Positions 26,939-35,545 of a stretch of DNA of 64,000 bases are shown piece after piece. Position numbers and translations under genes: made by a program. Position 1 is the first letter of the stretch; each line of letters starts with the position of its first letter. The stretch is taken from the NCBI GenBank assembly GCA_910575035.1, contig CAJTDL010000001.1, positions 62,001 through 126,000 of the forward strand, written 5' to 3'. The notes under the pieces were generated by a model. That model saw only the letters and a program-made list of their open reading frames with translations. It had not been told where the DNA came from and did no database searches. The DNA comes from Lachnospiraceae bacterium. GTDB lineage: Bacteria > Bacillota > Clostridia > Lachnospirales > Lachnospiraceae.

Positions 26939-27991
26939 ATGGATATTATTCAAGTAGGGGAAAAAGAAAGATGGAACAGTATAGTAAAATCCTTTCATAA
27001 TTGGGATATTTATTATCTTAATGAGTATGCCTGCTCGTTTCAGCTCCATGGAGATGGGGGACCAGTTCTAGTATATCATCAAATGAATGAGGGGAAGTTA
27101 TGCTATGTAATGATGCAGGAAGATATTTCACATTTTTCTCCATTGTCTGCATATATAGAACCTGGACAATTTTATGATTGGACAACTCCCTATGGCTATG
27201 GAGGGCCTTTGATGGAAGGGAAAATTACGCCTGAATGGATGGGACAATTTATAAAAGAATTGAATCAATGGTGTAAATCCCATAAAGTCGTGTCGCAGTT
27301 TTTCCGCTTTCATCCACTGTTGCAGAACCAGAAGGTATTTGAGGACGACTGTGAGGTTGTCTACATGAAGAAAACTGTATATATAGACACGAAAGACAAA
27401 GATATTATATTTAAAAACATGACACCCAATAACCGGAATATGGTTCGGAAGGCTCAGAAAAATAACATAGATATTGTTATGGATAAAGGGGAGCGGATAG
27501 AAGAATTTAGAAAAATCTATGATGCCACCATGCAGAACAACAAGGCTGAGGAGTATTATTATTTTCAGCCAGAGTATTTTAATTATATCAATCAGAATAT
27601 GAAAGAGAATATTATATATTTTTATGCGGTATACCAGGGGATTGCAATAAGTGCGGCAATATTTTTTTATAACGGAAAATATATGCATTACCATTTGTCT
27701 GGCACATTGCCCGAATACCGAAAACTGGCTTCATCAAATTTGTTGCTGAGTGAAGCTGCAAACTGGGCGGCAGAGCAGGGGATTAAGGAGATGCATTTAG
27801 GCGGCGGTGTGGGAATTGAGGACAGTTTGCTGGCCTTTAAGAAGCATTTCAACCGAAATGGCCTGCTGGATTTTTGCATTGGAAGAAGTATTTTTGATAA
27901 AAAGGCGTTTGACCATTTGGTGGAACTGAGAAAAGAAAAAGATGCTGGTTTTGATGACTCTAAGCCGTTTTTAATTAAGTATAGGGCTTAA
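26939..27991 (+). CDS. FemAB/GNAT-fold aminoacyl- or acyltransferase-like protein
   Basis: A 350-residue protein with a FemAB-type layout. The second GNAT unit contains MTPNNRNMVRKAQKNNIDIVM, AISAAIFFYNGKYMHYHLSGTLPEYRKLASSNLLL and IKEMHLGGGVG. FemAB relatives attach amino acids to peptidoglycan or, in glycan clusters, acyl or aminoacyl groups to sugars. The ATG at 26939 follows GGAGG at 5 bases; the ATG at 26921 is less well placed. It stops 50 bases before neuB. Confidence 0.75.
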   Translation: MDIIQVGEKERWNSIVKSFHNWDIYYLNEYACSFQLHGDGGPVLVYHQMNEGKLCYVMMQEDISHFSPLSAYIEPGQFYDWTTPYGYGGPLMEGKITPEWMGQFIKELNQWCKSHKVVSQFFRFHPLLQNQKVFEDDCEVVYMKKTVYIDTKDKDIIFKNMTPNNRNMVRKAQKNNIDIVMDKGERIEEFRKIYDATMQNNKAEEYYYFQPEYFNYINQNMKENIIYFYAVYQGIAISAAIFFYNGKYMHYHLSGTLPEYRKLASSNLLLSEAANWAAEQGIKEMHLGGGVGIEDSLLAFKKHFNRNGLLDFCIGRSIFDKKAFDHLVELRKEKDAGFDDSKPFLIKYRA

Positions 27992-28041
27992 AGCCAATGA
28001 TTTATTTTTACACGGTAGGCATTATGGAATGGAGAAGTGTT

Positions 28042-29046
28042 ATGGAGAGTAAAAAAGTATTTATTATCGCAGAAGCTGGAGATAACCATAATGGTGATTA
28101 TAATTTGGCACTTCAGTTAGTGGATAAAGCGGTGGAAGCTGGCGCAGATTGCGTGAAATTTCAGACATTTATTACAGAAAACGTGATATCAAAGTTTGCC
28201 CAAAAGGCGGAATATCAAAAAGAAACCACAGGGGAAGGTGAAAGCCAATATGAAATGGTAAAAAAGCTAGAACTATCCTTTGGCCAGTTCCGCTCTATCC
28301 AGAAGTATTGTGAGGAGAGGAATATTCTTTTTTTATCGACACCTTTTGATTTGGACAGTATTGATTTTTTGGAGGAAATCCAGATTCCTTTCTGGAAGAT
28401 TCCATCTGGAGAGATTACGAATCTCCCTTATCTTGAAAAGATTGCAAGAACAGGAAAAGATGTTATTATGTCAACCGGAATGAGTAACATGGAAGAAATA
28501 GGGACGGCGCTTTCCGTTTTAAAGAAAAATGGGGCGGGCAAAATTACGTTGCTGCATTGTAATACAGAGTACCCTACGCCATTTGGGGATGTAAACCTTC
28601 GGGCAATGCAGGCTATGGAAGAAACCTTTCGGGTTCCAGTAGGATATTCAGACCATACCATAGGGATTGAAGTGCCTATTGCGGCTGTGGCAATGGGAGC
28701 TTCTGTGATAGAAAAACATTTTACCTTGGATAAAAATATGGAAGGGCCAGATCATAAAGCAAGCCTTGAGCCGGGGGAATTAAAGCAAATGGTGCGTTCC
28801 ATTCGGAACATTGAACAGGCGATGGGGAGCAGTGAGAAGCAGCCAAGCCCATCAGAAAAAAAGAATATCAGTATTGCCAGAAAAAGCATTGTGGCAAAGC
28901 GGGGGATCCGGCAGGGAGAAAAATTAACAGAGGAAAATCTGTATATTAAGCGCCCGGGAGATGGGATTAGCCCTATGCGCTGGTACGAGATTATTGGGAC
29001 AACAGCAGTAAAAGATTTTGAAGAAGACGAGTTGATTGTAGAATGA
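28042..29046 (+). CDS. neuB: NeuB-family nonulosonic acid synthase, second copy
   Basis: A 334-residue NeuB with the canonical N-terminal VFIIAEAGDNHNGDYNLALQL, CVKFQTF, IPSGEITNLPYLE, MSTGMSNMEEI, LLHCNTEYPTPFGDVNL, VGYSDHTIG and VIEKHFTLDKNMEGPDHKASLEP, plus a C-terminal SAF domain (ARKSIVAKRGIRQGEKL). These match sialic/legionaminic acid synthases that condense PEP with a ManNAc-type sugar. The next gene is neuC, overlapping by 4 bases (ATGA), so the pair makes a nonulosonate. The ATG at 28042 with GGAGAAG upstream is preferred over the ORF start at 27997. Confidence 0.94.
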   Translation: MESKKVFIIAEAGDNHNGDYNLALQLVDKAVEAGADCVKFQTFITENVISKFAQKAEYQKETTGEGESQYEMVKKLELSFGQFRSIQKYCEERNILFLSTPFDLDSIDFLEEIQIPFWKIPSGEITNLPYLEKIARTGKDVIMSTGMSNMEEIGTALSVLKKNGAGKITLLHCNTEYPTPFGDVNLRAMQAMEETFRVPVGYSDHTIGIEVPIAAVAMGASVIEKHFTLDKNMEGPDHKASLEPGELKQMVRSIRNIEQAMGSSEKQPSPSEKKNISIARKSIVAKRGIRQGEKLTEENLYIKRPGDGISPMRWYEIIGTTAVKDFEEDELIVE

Positions 29047-30218
29047 AAAAGGTATGTGTGGTAACAGCGACAAGGGCAGAATATGGGTTATTGCGGAGAG
29101 TGATCCAACAGATCCTTTCGGATGATATGCTGGAGCTGGTATTGGTGGTGACAGGAAGCCATTTGTCTAGAACGTTTGGATATACTGTGAGGGAGATAGA
29201 GGAAGATGGATTTCCAATTGCAGAGAGGATTGCAATATTGGAGGAAGACGCCACAGAAGCAGGCATCTGTCAGACAATGGGAAATGCAGCAGCGCTTTTT
29301 GGTGAAATGTATCAGCGCCAGAAGCCGGATTTGGTAATTGTGGAAGGAGACCGTTATGAGCTGCTTCCCATATGCAGCAGCGCAATGATTTGCGGTATTC
29401 CCATCGCCCATATTTCAGGCGGAGAAATTACGGAGGGTGCAATAGATGATGTTGTGCGCCATTGTATCACAAAAATGAGTTATTTGCATTTTCCTGCCTG
29501 TGAGGAGTACCGAAAAAGGATTATTCAGTTAGGGGAGGAGCCAGCCCGTGTTTTCAATTTTGGGGATGTGGGGGTAGAAAATGTCAGAAAGATGGATTTT
29601 TTATCAAAAGCAGAGTTGGAAAAATATATGGGAGTTTCTCTGGCAAAGCCCTACGCAAGTGTGACTTTCCATCCAGTCACCCTGGAAAAAGACACAGCAA
29701 AAGCTCAGACGAGGGCATTAGTATCTGTGTTGGAAAAATACTCAGGCCTGACTTTTATTATTACTATGGCAAATGCGGACTTGCAGGGTCAGATGATTAA
29801 TGATATTTTTCAAGAAAGCGCCAGACATTGCAAAAATATAATCTGCTATTCTTCCTTGGGAATCCGAAGGTATCTTAGCTTAGTGAAATATGCAGAGTTC
29901 GTTATAGGAAATTCTTCCAGTGGAATTGTGGAGGTTCCTTGTTTTGGGATTCCTACAATCAACATTGGAGATAGGCAAAAAGGAAGGTTACGTGCAGAAA
30001 GTATTATTGACTGTGCGCCGAAGGAAGAGGAAATTGAAAGAAGCATAGAGAAGGCAATGTCACATTCCTTCCGGGAAATTGCCAATAAGGCGAAGAATCC
30101 TTATGGTGATGGGGATACATCATTACTGATTGTGAATACAGTCAAGTCTATCCTGCAGACAGGAGCGATTCAGCAAAAGAAAAAATTTTATGATATAAAT
30201 GTTTCATGTACATTATAA
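29043..30218 (+). CDS. neuC: Hydrolysing UDP-N-acetylhexosamine 2-epimerase
   Basis: A 391-residue GT-B-like epimerase of the NeuC/LegG type: VTATRAEYGLLRRVIQQI, VTGSHLSRTFGYT, DLVIVEGDRYELLPICSSAM, IPIAHISGGEITEGAIDDVVRHCITKMSYLHF, and GNSSSGIVEVPCFGIPTINIGDRQKGRLRAES. It hydrolyses and epimerises UDP-GlcNAc (or UDP-di-N-acetylbacillosamine) to the ManNAc-type precursor used by NeuB. No cytidylyltransferase (neuA/legF) follows; the next gene is a methyltransferase. Confidence 0.94.
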   Translation: MKKVCVVTATRAEYGLLRRVIQQILSDDMLELVLVVTGSHLSRTFGYTVREIEEDGFPIAERIAILEEDATEAGICQTMGNAAALFGEMYQRQKPDLVIVEGDRYELLPICSSAMICGIPIAHISGGEITEGAIDDVVRHCITKMSYLHFPACEEYRKRIIQLGEEPARVFNFGDVGVENVRKMDFLSKAELEKYMGVSLAKPYASVTFHPVTLEKDTAKAQTRALVSVLEKYSGLTFIITMANADLQGQMINDIFQESARHCKNIICYSSLGIRRYLSLVKYAEFVIGNSSSGIVEVPCFGIPTINIGDRQKGRLRAESIIDCAPKEEEIERSIEKAMSHSFREIANKAKNPYGDGDTSLLIVNTVKSILQTGAIQQKKKFYDINVSCTL

Positions 30219-30251
30219 AATGCAAAGGAAGCTGATGAAAGGAGAAGAAAC

Positions 30252-30911
30252 ATGAAATCATTTGATGAAACATGGGAAGAGATACATGCAACGCAGGAGT
30301 GGGGGAAGTATCCTTCTGAATCTGTCATCCGTTTTGTGGCGAGGAATTATTACAAAATGGATAGGAAGAATGTTAGGATCCTGGACTTTGGCTGTGGCGG
30401 TGGGAGCCATACCTGGTATTTGGCAAAGGAAGGCTTTGATGTATATGCTTTTGATGGTTCCCAAAGCGCAGTGAAGAAAGTGAGGGCACGGCTGGAACAG
30501 GAAGGTCTGTCAGCAGATCTGCGGGTAAGGGATGCCCTGGAACTAGACTATGGGGAGGGATTTTTTGATTGTGTGATTGACAGTGCAACTATTTATGCGA
30601 ATAAGCTGCAGAATATAATTAGCATGTACCAGAAGGTGTATGGGATGCTGAAACGGGGAGGGAAGCTGTTTTCTATTTTCTTTACGGCTGGCACCACAGG
30701 GTATGGGACGGGCAAGGAATTGGAGAGGAATACATTCTGTGATATTACGGAAGGAAGCTTGGAAGGGAGAGGGATTGCGCATTTCTATGGGGAAGGGGAG
30801 TCAGAGAAGCTACTGGGGGAGATTGGTTTTCGCAATATTGTGGTGGACACAATGCGGTTTACGGATCGGGGGAACGTGGTGGAGCAGATCTTGCTGCAGG
30901 GAGAGCGGTGA
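30252..30911 (+). CDS. Class I SAM-dependent methyltransferase
   Basis: A 219-residue Rossmann methyltransferase with motif I VRILDFGCGGGSHTWYLA, motif II VYAFDGSQSAV, and the FDCVIDSATIYANKL region, as in Tam/UbiE-like enzymes. It follows neuC by 33 bases with AAAGGAG before the ATG, so it probably acts on the nonulosonate or on the finished flagellin glycan. It is the last gene of the glycan unit and is followed by a strong terminator. Confidence 0.85.
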   Translation: MKSFDETWEEIHATQEWGKYPSESVIRFVARNYYKMDRKNVRILDFGCGGGSHTWYLAKEGFDVYAFDGSQSAVKKVRARLEQEGLSADLRVRDALELDYGEGFFDCVIDSATIYANKLQNIISMYQKVYGMLKRGGKLFSIFFTAGTTGYGTGKELERNTFCDITEGSLEGRGIAHFYGEGESEKLLGEIGFRNIVVDTMRFTDRGNVVEQILLQGER

Positions 30912-30989
30912 TGATAAGTAAATTTAAAGTACATGTATGAATATGTAAAGTAACAAGATAAAATTTTTAACATAAGTGGCAGTTTTAAC

Positions 30990-31019
30990 GGCACATCAGG
31001 AAATAGATGTGCCTTTTTT
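30990..31019 (+). terminator. Intrinsic terminator of the glycan cluster
   Basis: GGCACATC at 30990-30997 pairs with GATGTGCC at 31006-31013 (8 bp, 8-base loop), followed by six T. Confidence 0.88.
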
Positions 31020-31021
31020 CG

Positions 31022-31050
31022 TTGAAAAAATGAATGATTTTATATATAAT
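31022..31050 (+). promoter_or_regulatory. Sigma-A promoter for the second RADAR operon
   Basis: TTGAAA at 31022-31027, a 17-base spacer, and TATAAT at 31045-31050, immediately after the terminator. It would give a leader of about 380 bases before the first gene at 31437. The rest of 31051-31436 is AT-rich. I see only very short ORFs in it (for example 12 codons, MDIVLDRMGKGL) and no clear terminator. Confidence 0.65.
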
Positions 31051-31436
31051 AGTACCTGGACGGATTGTGTGCATTGTTTGGGTTAACTGAAAATGTGTAC
31101 AGGGAAGTGTTTGTGTAAGGTGGTATGCTATTGGGTGATGGAATGCAAAGAGCCATTGCAGATAATGGCAATTATAATTTTATGCCCTAGGCCATATAAT
31201 ATAGTTGGGTGAAAATAAATTTACTTAAAAAGTTACTTTTTGTAGAAATTGCATATTGATTCAATTCCTGGGGAATGATATTATGGATATAGTGCTTGAT
31301 AGGATGGGTAAAGGATTGTAAGAATTATCTATTTTTACCCTGGGAAGGAGGCAGATGTGGGGATGATGAAACATTCTTGGGGTTAACCATGCACAAATCA
31401 TTTATTTTGGCATAATTTGAACACATAAGAGGCTGC

Positions 31437-32780
31437 ATGGAGAATAAGAATATGAAGAGCAAATATGTTAAATGTATAAAAATTGTACATGATCCGGCTG
31501 AGGTACGAATCTTTCGTACTTTGTCGGCTTTTTTTCGTTTTATCGGGATTTTTGCATGCGAAAATTTGGATGATGACGAGTATGGGGACGAGGTGGATTG
31601 GGTATATAGGGTCAGGAGAGGCTCGGAGGACGGGAATATATCCTTGGGGGAGAAAATAAGGGATGTTTTCCAAGAAATGGAGGAACTGATAGGGGAAGAA
31701 AATGCTGAAGTGATGAATTTGATTTGGGGCGAATTTGAACGCTATGATTTGATGCGTGGGAGTTATGCCATTGATTACTTTAGTAATTCTGGCGAGGAGT
31801 ATATTTATGAGCAGATGGAAAAAGCAATAGGAGATTTTGAAGGCGCTTTGAGGGGATTGGAAGCGCTTGAAAAGAAAAGAGAGAGGGCAGCAGTTGGGAA
31901 TGTATATCTTTGGGCAGCAAAATCGAATTGTCGGAGAAGGATTAACGAATTATGTATTATTATCTGGAATGCAATTGACATGAAAATATATGGAACAAAG
32001 TCAAAAAAAGAGACAGATATAATACGAGAAAGACTGCGTCAGCATCATTATTTTTCTCTTGATGAGGTTGATGAAGATATCTTAAATATTTTGGCCGTGG
32101 ACAGTGAATTTTATTCTGCTTATGCAATCCGGGGGTTTATTAAAGAGATAAACGGTGAAGACATAGAGGGCACCATAGATGATTTTGAGACAGCGATTGA
32201 AATAATAGGGAAAAAATCCTATACGAGTTATCTTCAATTCAGGATTGGCAGAAATTATGAGAAAATGTGGTCTGATTCGGGAAGGGAAATGGGGTATTAT
32301 ACAAAAGCAGCCGAAGTAGATCGGCATAATTTTAGGGCTATTTATAAAATTGCCTCGAAGGAAAGTAATATTAATAAGGCTATAAATTGGTGGAAGAGTC
32401 TGCGGGACGTATTAGATATGAAAATGGAATTGCCATCTTTGCAGACAGTAGAATGTGCATATTTATATAAGGCATATCGGGAATTAGGAAAGATTTATAA
32501 ACAGCAAGGTGACTTTGAGATGGTAATTGATTCTTTGCAGAAAGCAGAAAAGATTTATGATAATAAAGCGAACGAGGATGAGGAAAAGGGATTTTATCCG
32601 TGGATGTTTGGGAAGGATACTGTAAAAAAGGGCAATACTGAGAAAAAGAGCTGGGAAATTTACAAAGAGGCAGCAAGGAAAAAATTAGAGATTGAGAAAG
32701 TTTATGAAGGCATTGTAGATGCAAGCGCTCGTGGAAATTTTGTGGAGATATATAAGGAATACTCGGCGTACTTAGATTAA
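31437..32780 (+). CDS. TPR-like protein heading the RADAR 2 operon
   Basis: A 447-residue soluble protein. The C-terminal half has TPR-like helices, for example SEFYSAYAIRGFIKEINGED, YLQFRIGRNYEKMWS and AYRELGKIYKQQGDFEMVIDSLQKAEKIY. The N-terminal 190 residues are not recognised; they contain a basic segment RIFRTLSAFFRFIGIFACEN followed by an acidic stretch. It is 38 bases upstream of rdrA on the same strand with no terminator between, and is absent between the maf/flagellin region and RADAR 1 as far as visible (RADAR 1 begins outside the window). A sensor or adaptor role is inferred from position and TPR content only. Confidence 0.72.
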   Translation: MENKNMKSKYVKCIKIVHDPAEVRIFRTLSAFFRFIGIFACENLDDDEYGDEVDWVYRVRRGSEDGNISLGEKIRDVFQEMEELIGEENAEVMNLIWGEFERYDLMRGSYAIDYFSNSGEEYIYEQMEKAIGDFEGALRGLEALEKKRERAAVGNVYLWAAKSNCRRRINELCIIIWNAIDMKIYGTKSKKETDIIRERLRQHHYFSLDEVDEDILNILAVDSEFYSAYAIRGFIKEINGEDIEGTIDDFETAIEIIGKKSYTSYLQFRIGRNYEKMWSDSGREMGYYTKAAEVDRHNFRAIYKIASKESNINKAINWWKSLRDVLDMKMELPSLQTVECAYLYKAYRELGKIYKQQGDFEMVIDSLQKAEKIYDNKANEDEEKGFYPWMFGKDTVKKGNTEKKSWEIYKEAARKKLEIEKVYEGIVDASARGNFVEIYKEYSAYLD

Positions 32781-32818
32781 ACAAAGATATTTTTATACTA
32801 TATGAGGGGAGGAAAATA

Positions 32819-35527
32819 ATGGAAAACAATGGAACTGGAACGTCATATATTGGTGGAACATGCCTGGATTTTGACAGTATGGGGCCTCATTATGAACATA
32901 TCAGTGAGTTTCAAACGTCTTTTTTTAAGTCAGTCTACAAGAGGGCATTTCTGCAGTTAAAGGAAATTATCCAGAATTTTAGGAAGAGTGATAAGTATGG
33001 GGATGGCATATCTGGCAGCAGGTATGGTATTAGTGGAAGCTATGAAGGATTTTGTAATATCATAACATTTGAGGGGAAAAGGGGATCGGGAAAAACCTCT
33101 GCCATGATGTCTTTTATAGAGGCGTTAAAAAATTATTTAAGTTATAAGGAAATGACGAATAGCGACTTGCTGTGCAAGTTAGATGATGTGGGCAGTCCGA
33201 TATTTATCTGTTTAGATTGTATTGATGGTTCTCTTCTGGAACATGGGGAAGATATTTTTAAGGTAGTTCTTGCCCAAATGTATCAGAAATTTACGGATTT
33301 TGACAGGCAGGAAGGAATACATAAAGGAGAGGATTTTGCCTATAGGAAGAGGGAGCTTTTGAAGCAGCTTGAGGACATCTATCGGACGGTTTGCGATATT
33401 GAGGACATGGAGAAACGCCAAGTACTGCCTGGTGAGTCTTATATGAGCAGCCTGCAAAGCCTTTCAAGCAGCCAAAAGGTAAAACGTGATTTTGGGGTAT
33501 TGATACATAAGTTTACTTCATTGGTGAAATATGAGCAATTAGGTATACACGAACGGGGAAATGAGCATTATGTGGTTATTTCTATAGATGATTTGGATTT
33601 AAATATTAGCAATGGATTTTCTATGTTAGAAAAAATACATAGATATTGCATTGTTCAAAATGTGATTGTACTGTTATCCGTTGATATGGAGCAGATGCTG
33701 TCAATTGTATCTAAGAATTTTTATAAAGTCTTGCCTAAAGTGGATAAATTGCTGCGGGATGGTGAAAAAAGGGTTCATGAATTGTCTGTTGATTATCTTA
33801 ATAAGGTTATGCCATCGAACTATCGTATTTCTATCCCAGATATTAGTGATTATCATTCAGCGGATGGTTTGTCGCTTAAAAAAGAAAATATGGATATCAA
33901 AAGGTCTATATTTGGGAAATTGTACAGAAGAATTGGCATCTGTTTTGATTCGCAGGGAATAAAGCAGCATTTTTATGAGCCAAAATCTATGCGCCAACTT
34001 ACATGTTTTTATCTTATGTTGGAGACAATGGAGCATGTTGGGTTATACGATGTGTATGGTGAAAAGGAAATGAAAGAGGAGGAGAAGGCAAGATTTATAC
34101 AGGGATGGGAAGAAAATTATAGGATTTTAATTGCAGAACTGTCTAATCGTATTGTGACAGAAAAGCTATATGCAGATAAGGAAGTTCTGAAGTTGTGTGA
34201 GAGGATTCGAAAAGAGAACATTCGCCGTGCGAAGGATGAGGTAGTCAATTTTTATTATATGCGGCAGAATGGTCAGCATTATCTGGAAGGATTATCTCAA
34301 GAGCGTTCAGTGGGAAATGGAACTGATGGAACTGAGAAAAAGCAGGAATTTATAGAAAATTGCAGTTATGGGCAATTAATTGAAAAAATTTTTGCTTTAA
34401 GGCGTGAAGAGGGCGGCAGATATAAGGTTCTGGTTCATTATCTGTTAGGTTATTTTTCCTATGCTTTTACAAAGGAATATCTTTATGAAAAGCATGCAAT
34501 TAAAAGTAATGATAAGGTATTGGTGGAAGAAGGAACTTTTAAATCTTTAATTGGCAAAAATGTTGTAGATAAATGGTCAGTGTATCTTATGCCGTTTGCT
34601 AGTAGAAGGAGAAATACAGATATTGAAGAATTAGGAACAATAAGTGATGACAGAAGCAATAAGTATTTTGATTATTATTCAAATTTTAAGAAAGTTCTGT
34701 TTTCACAGGTGATTTCTGTTATCCTTGAAACGGAAGATGAAAGTCAGAAAGAAGAAGAAAAGTTTCAGTATGTTGCAGAAGTGATTAGAGATATAGAATT
34801 AGTGTTCTTATTTTTTACTAATATCAGGGAAGATGGGCAAAATGAAAGCATTAATACAGATTTAATAAATTGGAAGTTTGAAATTAAACCGCGCATAAAT
34901 GGAGATTGTGAACTTGCCATCCAGCCATATTTAAAAGATAGGTCGAGTTTATCTTTTGTTGGGGATTTCAGCGTGTTAAATTTTGTAGGGAATTCAATGT
35001 ATGCAGCAAAAACTCTGGAAAAAGTAGAGGATGCATTGCTTTCTGCTCTGTCAGATAAGTTTGGATTAAGAGAAAATAATGGAGTGCTTAAGCCAGACTT
35101 CATGAAAGTTTTGGAAATGGAGTCATTGAAATCACAATTTGAAAAGTGGGAGGCTCAATATGGAAAGCTTTCTTTGCCGTTGCCTCTTTTTTGGTTTGAC
35201 TTAACCTATAATCTTTTGAAAAGAGTAAGACGTAAGATGAATAGAGAGCTTATTGTGTCAGTCAATACAGAGGATATGTTTCTTTATATTAAAACCTTAT
35301 ATCATTATATTGAGGAGCAATTAGGAGAGCAAGAGGAGTTCTTTTTTCCTGAAAGTAAATCAAATGAAGATGCTAAAAAAGAGGATAGGATTCTTGGCAA
35401 CTATCAATTGAAGAAACGATTTACAGAATGTCCGGTTGTAAAGTATTTTTTAGAAAAAGAGGAGGGCAGAAAAAAGGAATTTATCCGTCGTGTAATGAAA
35501 AGTTTAAGAACATATTCACAGGGTTGA
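32819..35527 (+). CDS. rdrA: RADAR ATPase RdrA, copy 2 (complete)
   Basis: A 902-residue P-loop ATPase with Walker A GKRGSGKTS (G86-S94) and Walker B VVISIDDLD (about 253-260), followed by ILVIV-type strand IVLLSVDMEQML and FYEPKSMRQLTCFYLM. The C-terminal 500 residues are helical. Family knowledge: RdrA is a multimeric ring ATPase of the KAP/STAND-like group that works with RdrB in RNA/nucleotide-editing antiphage defence. AGGGGAGGAAA precedes the ATG. Length matches described RdrA (about 900 aa). It is followed 18 bases later by rdrB. Confidence 0.9.
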   Translation: MENNGTGTSYIGGTCLDFDSMGPHYEHISEFQTSFFKSVYKRAFLQLKEIIQNFRKSDKYGDGISGSRYGISGSYEGFCNIITFEGKRGSGKTSAMMSFIEALKNYLSYKEMTNSDLLCKLDDVGSPIFICLDCIDGSLLEHGEDIFKVVLAQMYQKFTDFDRQEGIHKGEDFAYRKRELLKQLEDIYRTVCDIEDMEKRQVLPGESYMSSLQSLSSSQKVKRDFGVLIHKFTSLVKYEQLGIHERGNEHYVVISIDDLDLNISNGFSMLEKIHRYCIVQNVIVLLSVDMEQMLSIVSKNFYKVLPKVDKLLRDGEKRVHELSVDYLNKVMPSNYRISIPDISDYHSADGLSLKKENMDIKRSIFGKLYRRIGICFDSQGIKQHFYEPKSMRQLTCFYLMLETMEHVGLYDVYGEKEMKEEEKARFIQGWEENYRILIAELSNRIVTEKLYADKEVLKLCERIRKENIRRAKDEVVNFYYMRQNGQHYLEGLSQERSVGNGTDGTEKKQEFIENCSYGQLIEKIFALRREEGGRYKVLVHYLLGYFSYAFTKEYLYEKHAIKSNDKVLVEEGTFKSLIGKNVVDKWSVYLMPFASRRRNTDIEELGTISDDRSNKYFDYYSNFKKVLFSQVISVILETEDESQKEEEKFQYVAEVIRDIELVFLFFTNIREDGQNESINTDLINWKFEIKPRINGDCELAIQPYLKDRSSLSFVGDFSVLNFVGNSMYAAKTLEKVEDALLSALSDKFGLRENNGVLKPDFMKVLEMESLKSQFEKWEAQYGKLSLPLPLFWFDLTYNLLKRVRRKMNRELIVSVNTEDMFLYIKTLYHYIEEQLGEQEEFFFPESKSNEDAKKEDRILGNYQLKKRFTECPVVKYFLEKEEGRKKEFIRRVMKSLRTYSQG

Positions 35528-35545
35528 TAAACAGGGACAAGTACT

